From assembly GCF_000787835.1 (NCBI RefSeq), contig NZ_BBPP01000017.1:71179-110949 (forward strand): a DNA stretch of 39,771 bases, given 5' to 3'. Within the stretch, counting starts at the first letter, position 1, and every line of letters starts with the position of its first letter. The DNA comes from Streptacidiphilus melanogenes. GTDB lineage: Bacteria > Actinomycetota > Actinomycetes > Streptomycetales > Streptomycetaceae. The notes beneath the pieces were generated by a model. The model ran no database searches, was not told where the DNA came from, and was given only the letters and a program-made list of their open reading frames with translations. The translations under genes and the position numbers were made by a program. Positions 1 to 8,949 of this stretch are shown here, one piece after another.

Positions 1-1
1 G

Positions 2-832
2 GGTTCGCCGACCGCGACGGCGCGCCTCGCCGACGAGGCGTCCCCGGCCTCCGGCCGCAGGGGACTCGACGCCGTGGACCCGGAGGCCGTGCCTCTCGGC
101 GATCCGGGCCACGGGGGCGCGGAGTCGCCGACGTCGTCCCGTCACTCCGTGCGCCCGGATCAGGCGGGCACCGCATCCGCGGGTGCGGGCTCCGGCTCGG
201 ACGGGCCGGACCGGGCCGAGGGACAGGACGCCCGCGTCTCCGACGCGGCGCCCGGCCCGGCGCTGGCCGTCCGCTCGCCGCTGCGGGTGCTGCTGTGGGC
301 GACGGCCGGGGTGCTGCTCGGCAGTCTGCTCGTCACCGAGCTGGTCCAGGCCGTCTTCGGATCCTGGATCTGGTACATGGTCCGCACCTGGAACGACTGG
401 CGGCTGCCCTACACGCTGCTGCTCGCCGCCGTCGGTGTCGCCGCCGGGCGACTGCTCGCCTCCGCCCTCGCGCCCGCACCCGGCACCACGGTCACGCCCC
501 GTCGGCGGCGCGCCGCACTGCTGCTCCCGGCGCTGCTCGGACTCGCCCTGCTGGGCCTCGCCCAGCCCGCGGTCGCCGTGGTCCACCAGACGCGGGTGCG
601 CGCCCACCACTGGGACGCCCAGCAGGTCCAGCTCGAGGCGCAGCTGCGGGCCGGGGCCAGGAACCCGACGTACGTGCCCTCCTACATCGGCCATCTGCGC
701 GACGCCTACACCCGCAGCGGCCGACCGGACTGGGTCGCCTCCTGCATCGACGACTACTACGGCACGCACATCCGCCTGCCGGCCCACAGCACCGACTGGG
801 TCGTCCAGTCGCAGAACGCGCCGATCCCCTGA
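2..832 (+). CDS. C-terminal part of polytopic membrane protein (DUF6056-like), 5' end off the window
   Basis: The reading frame is open from the left edge, so the true start is probably outside the window; a GTG at 74 is the first in-window candidate and would give 252 residues. Counting from that GTG, a Gly/Ala/Asp-rich linker (about 1-65) is followed by hydrophobic segments near 68-95, 108-133 and 148-168, then a soluble tail with the pattern W-x6-C-I-D-D-Y-Y-G. That tail and the membrane layout resemble actinobacterial DUF6056-type proteins, which often sit beside wall-polymer glycosyltransferases; this family assignment is from memory and is not certain. It lies 91 bases upstream of a giant glycosyltransferase on the same strand, so a role in polymer export or assembly is a reasonable inference. 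Confidence 0.6.
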   Translation, partial: GSPTATARLADEASPASGRRGLDAVDPEAVPLGDPGHGGAESPTSSRHSVRPDQAGTASAGAGSGSDGPDRAEGQDARVSDAAPGPALAVRSPLRVLLWATAGVLLGSLLVTELVQAVFGSWIWYMVRTWNDWRLPYTLLLAAVGVAAGRLLASALAPAPGTTVTPRRRRAALLLPALLGLALLGLAQPAVAVVHQTRVRAHHWDAQQVQLEAQLRAGARNPTYVPSYIGHLRDAYTRSGRPDWVASCIDDYYGTHIRLPAHSTDWVVQSQNAPIP

Positions 833-923
833 CCCCGCCCCGCGCCCACCGCCCTGACCGTCCGCCACCCCGACCGCCACGACCCGCCTCACGACCCGTC
901 CCCGATCCGAAAGGCCCGAGCGG

Positions 924-3900
924 ATGCCCCCGCGTCTCTCCGTCGTCGTCCCGATCTACAACGTCGAGCGCTATCTCGACGAGTGCCTCGCCTCGCTGGC
1001 CGCCCAGACCATGGGCGACTTCGAGGTCGTCATGGTGGACGACGGCTCAACGGACGGCAGCGCCGCGATCGCGCACGAGTGGGAGCGGCGCGACCGGCGC
1101 TTCCGGTCGGTCCGCAAGGAGAACGGCGGTCTCGGCCCCGCCCGCAACACCGGCATCGAGGCGCTGACGCCCGGCACCGAGTTCCTGGCCTTCGTCGACA
1201 GCGACGACACGCTGCCGGAGACCGCCTACGAGCTGATGATCGGCACCCTGGACCAGACCGGCTCGGACTTCGTCGCGGGCAACGTCCGGCGCTTCCGCAG
1301 CGCCGGCTCGCGGCAGTCGCCGGTACACGCGCGGCCGTTCGCACGCACCCGCCTGAGCACGCACATCAGCGAGTTCCCGGCGCTGATCACCGACCGGACC
1401 GCGTGGAACAAGGTCTACCGGCGTTCCTTCTTCGACGCCCACGGCCTGCGCTACCCGGGCATCCTCTACGAGGACGCCCCGGTCAGCGTGCCGCTGCACT
1501 ACCTGGCCGAGAAGGTCGACGTCCTCGGCGACCCGATCTACAACTGGCGCGAGCGTGAGAGCGGCCAGCGCTCCATCACCCAGAACCGCAGCGACCCGCG
1601 CGGCCTGAAGGACCGGGTGGCCTCGATGCGGCTGGTCCGGGCGTTCCTGACCGCGCAGACCGCACCGGAGTACCGCGACCACCTGCGCGCCTACGACCGG
1701 AACGCGCTGACGGAGGAGATCCCGCTCTTCTTCCGTGCGGCCCTCGACGGCGACTCGGCGCTGCACCAGGTCTTCGCCGAGCACGTGGGCGGGCTGCTGT
1801 CGGAGATCGGCCCCAAGGCGATCGACCGGTTGCCCGCCGACCACCGGCTGCGCTACCACCTGATCGCCCAGGGCCGGATCGACGACTTCCTGGCGGTGCT
1901 GCGCTGGCAGTGGGACCACAAGGGGGCCATCCCGGTCCGCGGTCAGCTGCGGCCGCGCGCCGACTACCCGGTGCTGGCCGACCGGCCGCCGGTGCCGGCG
2001 AGCGTGCTTCGGCTCGGCCCGGAGCTGGTGGTCCGCTCCCAGCTGCACGGCACCGACTGGGACAGCAAGGGTGTGCTGCGACTCACCGGCCACGCCTACC
2101 CGAACCACCTGGGCGCGCCGGCACGGCACACCGCACTGAAAATGCTGATGCTGCGTGAGACGCACAGCCGCCGCACCCTGGTGCTGCCCGCGAAGACGGT
2201 CCGCTCGCCGGAGGTGACGGCCGACCAGGGCCAGCTGCTGCGCGACTGCGACCTGGCGGGGTTCTCCGCCGGCGTCGACCCGCGGCGGTTGCGGCAGGAC
2301 GGGCGCTGGGTGGAGGGCATCTGGCGGGTCACCGTCGCCATCCTCGGCACCGGCCGTCCGCGGCGCAGCCGGATCAAGACCGGCCACCGCGCCTCCGGTC
2401 AGAGCCCGCGCTCCAGCTGGGTCGCCGACGACGTCCGCGTCATCCCGGAGATCCGGGACCAGCACCTGTACCTGCGGGTCGAGCACGCGCACGCGCTGAC
2501 CGGCGCGATCAGCGAGAGGAGCGGCAGGCTCGAGATCAGCGGCAGGATCCGCGCCGCCGTGGCGCACCGCGTGGAGGCGCTGCGCGTCCGTCACATGGAG
2601 GACGGCTCCACGGCGATCCTGGAGCTGCCGATCACCTTGGCGGGCGCGACGGCCGTTGCCCGGGCCGGGGCGGTCGCCTCGGACGCGGTCGGCTCCGAGG
2701 CGGACGCCTACCTCGCGGGACGCGAGGACGTGCTCCGGGCGCTGGGCGTGGAGGGGATGGGCAAGGTCGAGGCCGCCCGCGCCGGAGCGGCCGAGACCGC
2801 ACGGGGCGCGCAGGACGTCCGGGCTCCGCAGGACGCCGGGGGCGCGCAGGACGGCGAAGGCGTGACCGGAGCCGACGTGACAACCGCGCCCTGGCCCGCC
2901 GAAGGTGTGAACCCGGTCAACACCCGGGCTGCGGGAAACGGCAGCGGCACCAAGACCGGTCCGGCCGGGGCCTTCACGCCGGACGCCGAAGGCTGGGTTC
3001 CGTTCACCGCCACCCTCGACCTCGGCGAGCTCAACGCCGCTCGCGAGCGGTACGAGCGGCTGCGGCCGCACGTCCCGGCCACGCACGGGCACCGCTGGGC
3101 GGTCGATCTGCGGATGGCGGCCGAGGACGAGGAGGACGGCGAGTCGCTGCGGCTCGTCCACGACGAGCGGACCCAGCCCGAGGCGCAGCAGCTCCCGTTG
3201 CCCGGTGGGCAGGAGCCGCCGCGTGTCGTCTGCGTCAAGCGCTCGCCTACCGGTTACCTGCAACTGGTGGACCAGCCCGTCCAGCCGCTGTTCGAGGAGG
3301 TCACCGCCGACCTCTCCCGTGAGTCCTTCCGGCTCACCGGCAGCTACCCGCTGCCGGGCCGCCACGCCCTGGAGCTGGTGCTGCGCCACCCGACGCAGGC
3401 GCGGCCCGAGGTCCACGCCTTCGAGGCGGTCGACGGACGGATCGACACGCTGCTGCCGGCCGTTCCCGTCTCCGGCTACGCCGGGGAGATCCCGCTGGCC
3501 TGGGGCGACTGGCAGATGACCGTCCGCTCTCCCGCGCCGCCGAACGCGCCGCAGGACGCGCCCAGGCCGGCCGAGTGCCAGGCCCGGCTCTCCCCCGCCG
3601 CGCACGCCGCGGTGCCCCTCGCCCTCCAGGCGCGCGGCAAGACCGTGCGCCTGACCCGGCAGGGCTACGACGGGATGCTGCTCAGCGTCTCTGCCGCGCT
3701 CGACCCGCAGGAGCGCGGCGACTACCACCGGCGTCGGCTGCTCACCGACACCCTCCCCGCCGCCCGGCGGCGTCCGCTGCTGCCGCAGGTGCTCTACGAC
3801 GTCTTCGAGGGCCGCTCCTACTCCTGCTCCCCGCGCGCCGTGCACCAGGAGATGCTGCAGCGCGGCGACGTGAACGCGGCCCACGTGTGGGCGGTGCTCG

Positions 3901-4868
3901 ACCACCGGATGCCGACCCCGCCCGGCGCCCGCACCGTGCTGATCGGCTCGGCCGCGTGGTACGAGGCGCTGGCCCGCAGCCGTTGGATCGTCGGCAACAC
4001 CCACCTGCCGGCGGAGCTGGAGCGGCGCGAGGGCCAGGTGGTCGTGCAGACCTGGCACGGCACTCCGCTGAAGAAGATCGGCTTCGACTTCGAGAACGAC
4101 TGGTTCACCGACACCGACTACCTGAGCCGGCTGGAGCACGAGGCGAAGCAGTGGCAGCTGCTGCTCTCCCCCAACCGGTTCAGCACCCCGATCCTCCGCA
4201 ACGCCTTCCACTACGAGGGCGAGATCCTGGAGTCCGGCTACCCCCGCAACGACGTGCTGCTGGCCCCGGACCGGGAGCTCCGGGCGGACGCCGTGCGCCG
4301 CAGGCTCGGGCTGCCGCCGGGCAAGCGGGTGATCCTCTACGCCCCGACCTGGCGGGAACACCGGCTCCGGCTGAGCCACGGCGGCCACCACCTCGACCTG
4401 CACCTCGACCTGGACGCGATGCGCCGGGCGCTCGGCGAGGACCACGTGCTGCTGGTCCGCCCGCACGCCCACGTGGTCGACCAGGTCCCGGGCGCCGGCA
4501 ACGGCTTCGTGTGGGACGTCGGCAGCTACCCGGACATCCAGGATCTCTACCTCGTCTCGGACGTCCTGGTCACCGACTACTCCTCGGCGATGTTCGACTT
4601 CGCGGTGACCGGACGCCCGATGCTCTTCTTCACCTACGACCTCGAGCTGTACCGGGACACGCTGCGCGGCTTCTACATCGACTTCGAGGCGACCGCTCCG
4701 GGACCGCTGCTGCCCACCTGCGACGACGTCATCGCCGCGCTGCGCGACCTGACCCCCGCCCTCGAGCCTTACCGCGCCGCGTACGAGGTGTTCCGCAAGA
4801 CCTACTGCGACCTCGACGACGGCAAGGCCTCGCGCCGCGTCGTGGACCGGATGCTGGAGCTGGGCTGA
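924..4868 (+). CDS. Bifunctional GT2 glycosyltransferase / TagF-type polyol-phosphate polymerase, 1314 aa
   Basis: Residues 1-230 are a family 2 glycosyltransferase: the nucleotide-binding start (VVVPIYN, VDDGSTDGS) and the metal-binding D92-S-D-D. Residues about 240-930 are beta-rich and contain a low-complexity Ala/Gly/Asp linker (about 618-668). Residues about 950-1310 are a CDP-glycerol glycerophosphotransferase domain, with the catalytic TWHGTPLKK (1043-1051), a PRND stretch and VTDYSSAMFD (from 1216). Such enzymes add polyol-phosphate and sugar units to teichoic-acid-like wall polymers on the cytoplasmic face of the membrane. ATG 924 is preceded by GAAAGG (909-914). A 13-bp hairpin terminator follows the stop. 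It could act on ribitol- or other polyol-phosphate rather than glycerol-phosphate. Confidence 0.9.
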   Translation: MPPRLSVVVPIYNVERYLDECLASLAAQTMGDFEVVMVDDGSTDGSAAIAHEWERRDRRFRSVRKENGGLGPARNTGIEALTPGTEFLAFVDSDDTLPETAYELMIGTLDQTGSDFVAGNVRRFRSAGSRQSPVHARPFARTRLSTHISEFPALITDRTAWNKVYRRSFFDAHGLRYPGILYEDAPVSVPLHYLAEKVDVLGDPIYNWRERESGQRSITQNRSDPRGLKDRVASMRLVRAFLTAQTAPEYRDHLRAYDRNALTEEIPLFFRAALDGDSALHQVFAEHVGGLLSEIGPKAIDRLPADHRLRYHLIAQGRIDDFLAVLRWQWDHKGAIPVRGQLRPRADYPVLADRPPVPASVLRLGPELVVRSQLHGTDWDSKGVLRLTGHAYPNHLGAPARHTALKMLMLRETHSRRTLVLPAKTVRSPEVTADQGQLLRDCDLAGFSAGVDPRRLRQDGRWVEGIWRVTVAILGTGRPRRSRIKTGHRASGQSPRSSWVADDVRVIPEIRDQHLYLRVEHAHALTGAISERSGRLEISGRIRAAVAHRVEALRVRHMEDGSTAILELPITLAGATAVARAGAVASDAVGSEADAYLAGREDVLRALGVEGMGKVEAARAGAAETARGAQDVRAPQDAGGAQDGEGVTGADVTTAPWPAEGVNPVNTRAAGNGSGTKTGPAGAFTPDAEGWVPFTATLDLGELNAARERYERLRPHVPATHGHRWAVDLRMAAEDEEDGESLRLVHDERTQPEAQQLPLPGGQEPPRVVCVKRSPTGYLQLVDQPVQPLFEEVTADLSRESFRLTGSYPLPGRHALELVLRHPTQARPEVHAFEAVDGRIDTLLPAVPVSGYAGEIPLAWGDWQMTVRSPAPPNAPQDAPRPAECQARLSPAAHAAVPLALQARGKTVRLTRQGYDGMLLSVSAALDPQERGDYHRRRLLTDTLPAARRRPLLPQVLYDVFEGRSYSCSPRAVHQEMLQRGDVNAAHVWAVLDHRMPTPPGARTVLIGSAAWYEALARSRWIVGNTHLPAELERREGQVVVQTWHGTPLKKIGFDFENDWFTDTDYLSRLEHEAKQWQLLLSPNRFSTPILRNAFHYEGEILESGYPRNDVLLAPDRELRADAVRRRLGLPPGKRVILYAPTWREHRLRLSHGGHHLDLHLDLDAMRRALGEDHVLLVRPHAHVVDQVPGAGNGFVWDVGSYPDIQDLYLVSDVLVTDYSSAMFDFAVTGRPMLFFTYDLELYRDTLRGFYIDFEATAPGPLLPTCDDVIAALRDLTPALEPYRAAYEVFRKTYCDLDDGKASRRVVDRMLELG

Positions 4869-4896
4869 GCCCCGGCGACGCCCGTTCCCGCACCCC

Positions 4897-4927
4897 GGCG
4901 GGACGCCGAACGCCTCGGCGTCCCGCC
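4897..4927 (+). terminator. Hairpin terminator after the 1314-aa glycosyltransferase
   Basis: A perfect 13-bp inverted repeat (arms 4897-4909 and 4915-4927, 5-nt loop) starts 28 bases after the stop codon. There is no U-tract, which is usual for high-GC actinobacterial terminators. It separates this gene from the methyltransferase downstream. Confidence 0.7.
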
Positions 4928-5032
4928 ACCACGGCAGACCCCCGCGTCCGACCCATGAAGACCGTGTCCCCGGTCGGTGAAAACCCCATTCAAAGGTTCA
5001 CGGACCTACAGACAGGCGCGGGTTCGAAGGCG

Positions 5033-5038
5033 TAGCCT
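5033..5038 (+). promoter_or_regulatory. Putative -10 box (TAGCCT) giving a leaderless methyltransferase mRNA
   Basis: TAGCCT fits the actinobacterial -10 pattern TAnnnT and ends 8 bases before ATG 5047, so transcription would begin at or next to the start codon. No Shine-Dalgarno sequence lies in front of that ATG, which agrees with a leaderless message. No good -35 box was seen. Confidence 0.45.
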
Positions 5039-5046
5039 CCGATCCC

Positions 5047-5859
5047 ATGACCTGGCGCAAGACTGTGAACACCACATTGCGGCAGCTGACCGGCTACGAA
5101 CTGCGCCGGATCCAGAGCCGCCCCGCCGCCGCGCTACCCACAGCGGTGCCGGCCCCCGCGGCCCCCGCGGTGCCGAAGCCGCTGAAGTTCCCGGCGGACT
5201 ACGACGAGACCGCCAAGGAGATCATCACCGCGGTCAAGCCGTGGACGATGACCTCGCTCGAGCGTCTGAACGCGCTGATCCAGTCCGTGCGCTACGTGAC
5301 CAGGCACGACCTGCCCGGCGACATCGTCGAGTGCGGCGTCTGGCGCGGCGGCTCGATGCAGGCGGTGGCCCGCACCCTGCTGTCGCTCGACGTGAAGGAC
5401 CGCGAGCTCTACCTGTTCGACACCTTCGAGGGCATGAGCGAGCCCACCGACGAGGACAAGCGGGTCGACGGCAGGAGCGCCGCCGATCTGCTGGCCACCC
5501 AGGGCAAGGACCGCCCGATCTGGGCCCTGGCGACCCTCGACGACGTCCAGGACGGCTTCTCCCGGATCGACTACCCCTCCGAGCGGCTGCACTACGTCCA
5601 GGGCAAGGTCGAGGACACCATCCCGGACCAGGCGCCGGAGAAGATCGCGATCCTGCGGCTGGACACGGACTGGTACGCCTCGACCAAGCACGAGCTGGAG
5701 CACCTCTACGACCGCCTCGTCCCCGGCGGTGTGCTGCTGCTGGACGACTACGGCTACTGGCAGGGCTCCCGCCAGGCCGTGGACGAGTTCCTGGAGGAGA
5801 CCGGCGCCCGGCTGCTGCTGACGCGCATGGACGAGGGCAGGATCGCGGTCAAGCCGTAG
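5047..5859 (+). CDS. TylF/MycF-family class I O-methyltransferase
   Basis: The product (270 aa) matches the macrocin O-methyltransferase (TylF) family, which moves a methyl group from S-adenosylmethionine to a sugar hydroxyl using a metal ion. Visible motifs are the SAM-binding IVECGVWRGGS (E95), LFDTFEGM, RLDTDW (D206, D208) and LLLDDYGYW (D233, D234), which supply the metal- and substrate-binding acids. The first 50 residues are a variable Pro/Ala-rich extension. Family members act on deoxysugars of antibiotics, but also occur in cell-surface polymer clusters. Since it lies between two giant polymerases, methylation of a wall-polymer sugar is the better inference. The ATG has no Shine-Dalgarno sequence and is probably read from a leaderless transcript. 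Confidence 0.88.
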   Translation: MTWRKTVNTTLRQLTGYELRRIQSRPAAALPTAVPAPAAPAVPKPLKFPADYDETAKEIITAVKPWTMTSLERLNALIQSVRYVTRHDLPGDIVECGVWRGGSMQAVARTLLSLDVKDRELYLFDTFEGMSEPTDEDKRVDGRSAADLLATQGKDRPIWALATLDDVQDGFSRIDYPSERLHYVQGKVEDTIPDQAPEKIAILRLDTDWYASTKHELEHLYDRLVPGGVLLLDDYGYWQGSRQAVDEFLEETGARLLLTRMDEGRIAVKP

Positions 5860-5949
5860 CCGCGGCCCGAGGCCCCTACCGTTCTTGCGTTTCTTACCGG
5901 GCGTTCCCAGCTGGTTCTTGAGGGTGTTCGGTCCGATGTCGCCGCCACG

Positions 5950-5976
5950 TTGACCGCCGTTTGCATGTATTAAGGT
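5950..5976 (+). promoter_or_regulatory. Putative promoter upstream of the 961-aa GT2/TagF gene
   Basis: TTGACC (5950-5955) and TAAGGT (5971-5976) are separated by 15 bases in a locally AT-rich patch (about 5945-6005) that stands out from the GC-rich surroundings. The spacing is short for a housekeeping promoter. If it is real, transcription starts near 5983, downstream of the first ATG in that frame, which supports a later translation start. Confidence 0.4.
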
Positions 5977-6063
5977 ATGAGCCGCAAGGAATCTCATAAT
6001 CGAACGTGTGTGCCGCGCGGTCATCGGGGATCGGCACCCTCACGAACAGGTCAAGATCAGCCC

Positions 6064-8949
6064 TTGAGTACGCCCGACGTCAGCGTCATCGTCATCGTCT
6101 ACAACGACGCCGAGCGCCTTCCACGAGCAGTGCAGTCCGTACTCGACCAGACCCTCCACAGCGTGGAGGCCGTGATCGTGGACGACTGCAGCACGGACGG
6201 CAGCTTCGAGGTCGCGCAGCGGCTGGCCGCCCAGCACCCTGGCCGGGTGCGCGCCTTCCAGCTGCCCGAGAACTCCAAGGGGTGCGGCGAGCCGCGCAAC
6301 CGCGGCATCGTGGAGGCCCTCGGCACCTACGTCATGTACCTGGACAGCGACGACGAGCTCGAGCTCAACGCCTGCCGGAACATGGTCGAGGCCGCCGAGG
6401 CCACCGGCGCGGAGCTGGTCTCCGGACTGAGCACGCAGATCTACATCGACACCCGCACCCAGCGCGAGCAGCCCTGGTACCGCTGGCTCTACCAGCGCCA
6501 CCAGGTGCTGGAGAACGTCGCCGAGCTGCCCGACCTGTTCGTCTTCGACACCCTGTCGACGAACATGTGCTACCGCCGCGACTTCCTCCTCGACAGCAAG
6601 CTGACCTTCGTCAAGGGCCTGCTCTACGAGGACCTGCTCTACTCCGCGCAGGCCTACCTCGCCGCCGACCGCATCGCCCTGATCCCCAATCAGGTCTACA
6701 AGTGGTACATACGGCAGAACGTCGCCAAGTCCGAGAAGTCGATCACCAACCGGCGTGACGAGATCCGCAACTTCTCCGACCGGATCGAGATCCACCGCCG
6801 CATCGACGCGCTGCTGGCCGAGAAGGGCCAGACCAAGCTGCGGCGTCACAAGGACCTCAAGTTCCTCAAGCACGACGTCCCGCTCTACCTGCGCGAGTTC
6901 CCCCAGCACAGCGCCGAGTGGCAGCGGCAGTTCGCGGAGCTGACCCGCGACTACCTGGCCACGATCCCGCTCGACGTCTTCGACGAGTGCCAGCCGGTGC
7001 AGCGCGTCTGCGCCTACCTGCTGATCAAGGAGGACTGGGCGAATCTGCTCCCGGCCATCGACTGGCTGCGCAACCCGCGCAAGACCCCGATGCCCCTGGT
7101 CGAGCGGAACGGCCGGATCTACTTCTGCGCCGACCACCTGGACGACGAGACCGGGCGCCGCATGCTCGACGTCACCGATGTCGGGTTCCAGGCGCGCAAC
7201 CTGAGCGAGTCCGTGCTGCGCTCGCAGCTCACCGGCTGGGAGCCGCTGGGCGCCGACGCCGTGAAGATCACCGGGCGGACCGTCAACCCGCTCGGCCTGG
7301 TCCAGGCCGAGGCGAAGCTCTCGGGGCGCATGGAGGTCAAGGCCCGCCGCAAGGGCCTGCAGACCTTCAGCTTCCCGATCACCTCCTTCACCCACCGGGG
7401 CGACCACGTCGAGTGGGAGTGCACGCTCGACATCTCCAAGACCCTGCGCCCGCTCGGCCTCGTCGACACCATCTGGGATGTGTGGCTCAACATGAGCGTG
7501 GACAAGCAGCGCACCCGGCAGCCGCTGTCGGTGGACCAGCTGGACCTGGACGGCGACTTCGCCGCCCGGCCCAGGCTGACCCGCCTGCTGGCCGACCGCC
7601 TCGAGCCGGAGGTCTCCAAGCCCGGCCACCTGGCGTTCCAGCTCAGCGCCGTCGGCACCGCCGCCCGCAAGGGCCGCGGTCTGCTGTTCGACCTGATGAG
7701 CAGCCCGGCCGGCGCGCCCCTCAAGCGCTCCGCCAAGCGCGTGCTGCAGGCCCGCCGCGACCTGAACGACCAGCCCAACAAGATTCGCTGGTACCACCGC
7801 GCCATGACGCGGATGCCGGTCAAGAAGGGCCTGGTCGTCTTCGAGAGCCACCTGGGCAAGCAGTACAGCGACAGCCCGCGCGCCATCTACGAGGAGATGC
7901 GCCGCCGGGGCCTGAAGTTCCACGCCGTCTGGTCCTACGAGGGCAAGAAGCCCGCGAAGGGATTCCCGGGGGCCGGCAAGGACGTCGAGCTGGTCGAGCG
8001 CTGGAGCTGGCCGTACCTGTACGCGCTCGCCCGCGCCGAGTACTGGATCGACAACCAGGGCTTCCCGCTGGCGCTGCGCAAGCGCCCGGAGACCACCTAC
8101 GTCCAGACCTGGCACGGCTCCGCGCTCAAGCGCATGGGCTTCGACATGGCCGAGTACCGGATGCAGCCGCGCCACAAGCAGGACGAGTACCAGCGCGCGC
8201 TCGACCGCTTCGACCACTTCGTGGTCCGCACCGAGCACGACGTCGACACCCTCGTGCGCGCCTACCGGCTGCCCGAGTCCAAGGTGCTGCGCGTCGGCTA
8301 CCCGCGCAACGACGCACTGGTGGCCACCCGCCGCGCGGAGCTGAGCAGCGGCAAGCGTGAACGCGGCCCGCTGGCCGCGGAGCTGGGCATCGACCCGGAC
8401 CGCACCATCGTGCTCTACGCCCCGACCTTCCGGGAGAAGGCGCCCGAGCTGGTGCTCGACCCGGTCGCCTTCGCCGAGCGCTTCGGCGAGGACACCACTC
8501 TGCTGGTGCGCTCGCACTACATGCAGCGTCTCGCCGTGCCGCGCACCCTCAAGGGCAAGGTCGTCGACGTCACCGACTACCCCGACATCACCCCGCTGCT
8601 CGGCCTCGCCGACGCGCTGGTGACGGACTACTCCTCGGTGATGTTCGACTACGCGCTGCTGGACCGCCCGATGGTCTTCTACGCGTACGACTACGAGGAA
8701 TACGCGGGTGCCGCCCGCGGCACCTACTTCGACCTGCGCGAGGCCGCGCCTGGCCCGTTCGTGGAGACCCAGGACCAGCTCTTCGACGCGATCGACGCCG
8801 TCCGCAAGGGCACGGACGAGTTCGCGGAGAAGCGCGGCGCCTTCGCCACCCGCTTCGGCGAGTACGACGAGGGCCGCGCGGCCGCACAGATCGTCGACAG
8901 GTTCTTCGGCCCGGCGGCCGGCACGCAAGCGAAGGGCGAGCAGGCATGA
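6064..8949 (+). CDS. Bifunctional GT2 glycosyltransferase / TagF-type polymerase, about 961 aa
   Basis: Counted from TTG 6064, residues 4-230 are a GT2 domain (VSVIVIVYND, VDDCSTDGS, D94-S-D-D) and residues about 585-950 are a CDP-glycerol glycerophosphotransferase domain (catalytic TWHGSALKRMG with H684; VTDYSSVMFD from 853). A beta-rich spacer of about 300 residues joins them. It is predicted to extend a teichoic-acid-like wall polymer in the cytoplasm. The frame is open back to ATG 5977, but those 29 extra residues (Arg/Ser-rich) do not look like a GT2 start, and a candidate promoter overlaps that ATG. TTG 6064 gives the usual family N-terminus but has only a weak Shine-Dalgarno (AGG 12 bases away); GTG 6010 is another option. 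The stop overlaps the next start by 4 bases (ATGA), so the two genes are translationally coupled. Confidence 0.88.
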   Translation: MSTPDVSVIVIVYNDAERLPRAVQSVLDQTLHSVEAVIVDDCSTDGSFEVAQRLAAQHPGRVRAFQLPENSKGCGEPRNRGIVEALGTYVMYLDSDDELELNACRNMVEAAEATGAELVSGLSTQIYIDTRTQREQPWYRWLYQRHQVLENVAELPDLFVFDTLSTNMCYRRDFLLDSKLTFVKGLLYEDLLYSAQAYLAADRIALIPNQVYKWYIRQNVAKSEKSITNRRDEIRNFSDRIEIHRRIDALLAEKGQTKLRRHKDLKFLKHDVPLYLREFPQHSAEWQRQFAELTRDYLATIPLDVFDECQPVQRVCAYLLIKEDWANLLPAIDWLRNPRKTPMPLVERNGRIYFCADHLDDETGRRMLDVTDVGFQARNLSESVLRSQLTGWEPLGADAVKITGRTVNPLGLVQAEAKLSGRMEVKARRKGLQTFSFPITSFTHRGDHVEWECTLDISKTLRPLGLVDTIWDVWLNMSVDKQRTRQPLSVDQLDLDGDFAARPRLTRLLADRLEPEVSKPGHLAFQLSAVGTAARKGRGLLFDLMSSPAGAPLKRSAKRVLQARRDLNDQPNKIRWYHRAMTRMPVKKGLVVFESHLGKQYSDSPRAIYEEMRRRGLKFHAVWSYEGKKPAKGFPGAGKDVELVERWSWPYLYALARAEYWIDNQGFPLALRKRPETTYVQTWHGSALKRMGFDMAEYRMQPRHKQDEYQRALDRFDHFVVRTEHDVDTLVRAYRLPESKVLRVGYPRNDALVATRRAELSSGKRERGPLAAELGIDPDRTIVLYAPTFREKAPELVLDPVAFAERFGEDTTLLVRSHYMQRLAVPRTLKGKVVDVTDYPDITPLLGLADALVTDYSSVMFDYALLDRPMVFYAYDYEEYAGAARGTYFDLREAAPGPFVETQDQLFDAIDAVRKGTDEFAEKRGAFATRFGEYDEGRAAAQIVDRFFGPAAGTQAKGEQA

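Noticed and set aside
1047..4472. A very long minus-strand open frame opposite the first polymerase gene
   Set aside because: It is a high-GC shadow frame rich in Arg, Gly, Val, His and Gln with no domain; the plus strand encodes a clear GT2-TagF enzyme.
5047..5859. Part of a macrolide biosynthetic gene cluster (because of the TylF similarity)
   Set aside because: No polyketide synthase, deoxysugar or resistance genes lie nearby; the neighbours are wall-polymer enzymes.
6040..8928. A long minus-strand open frame opposite the second polymerase gene
   Set aside because: Same reason: compositional shadow of a well-supported gene on the plus strand.
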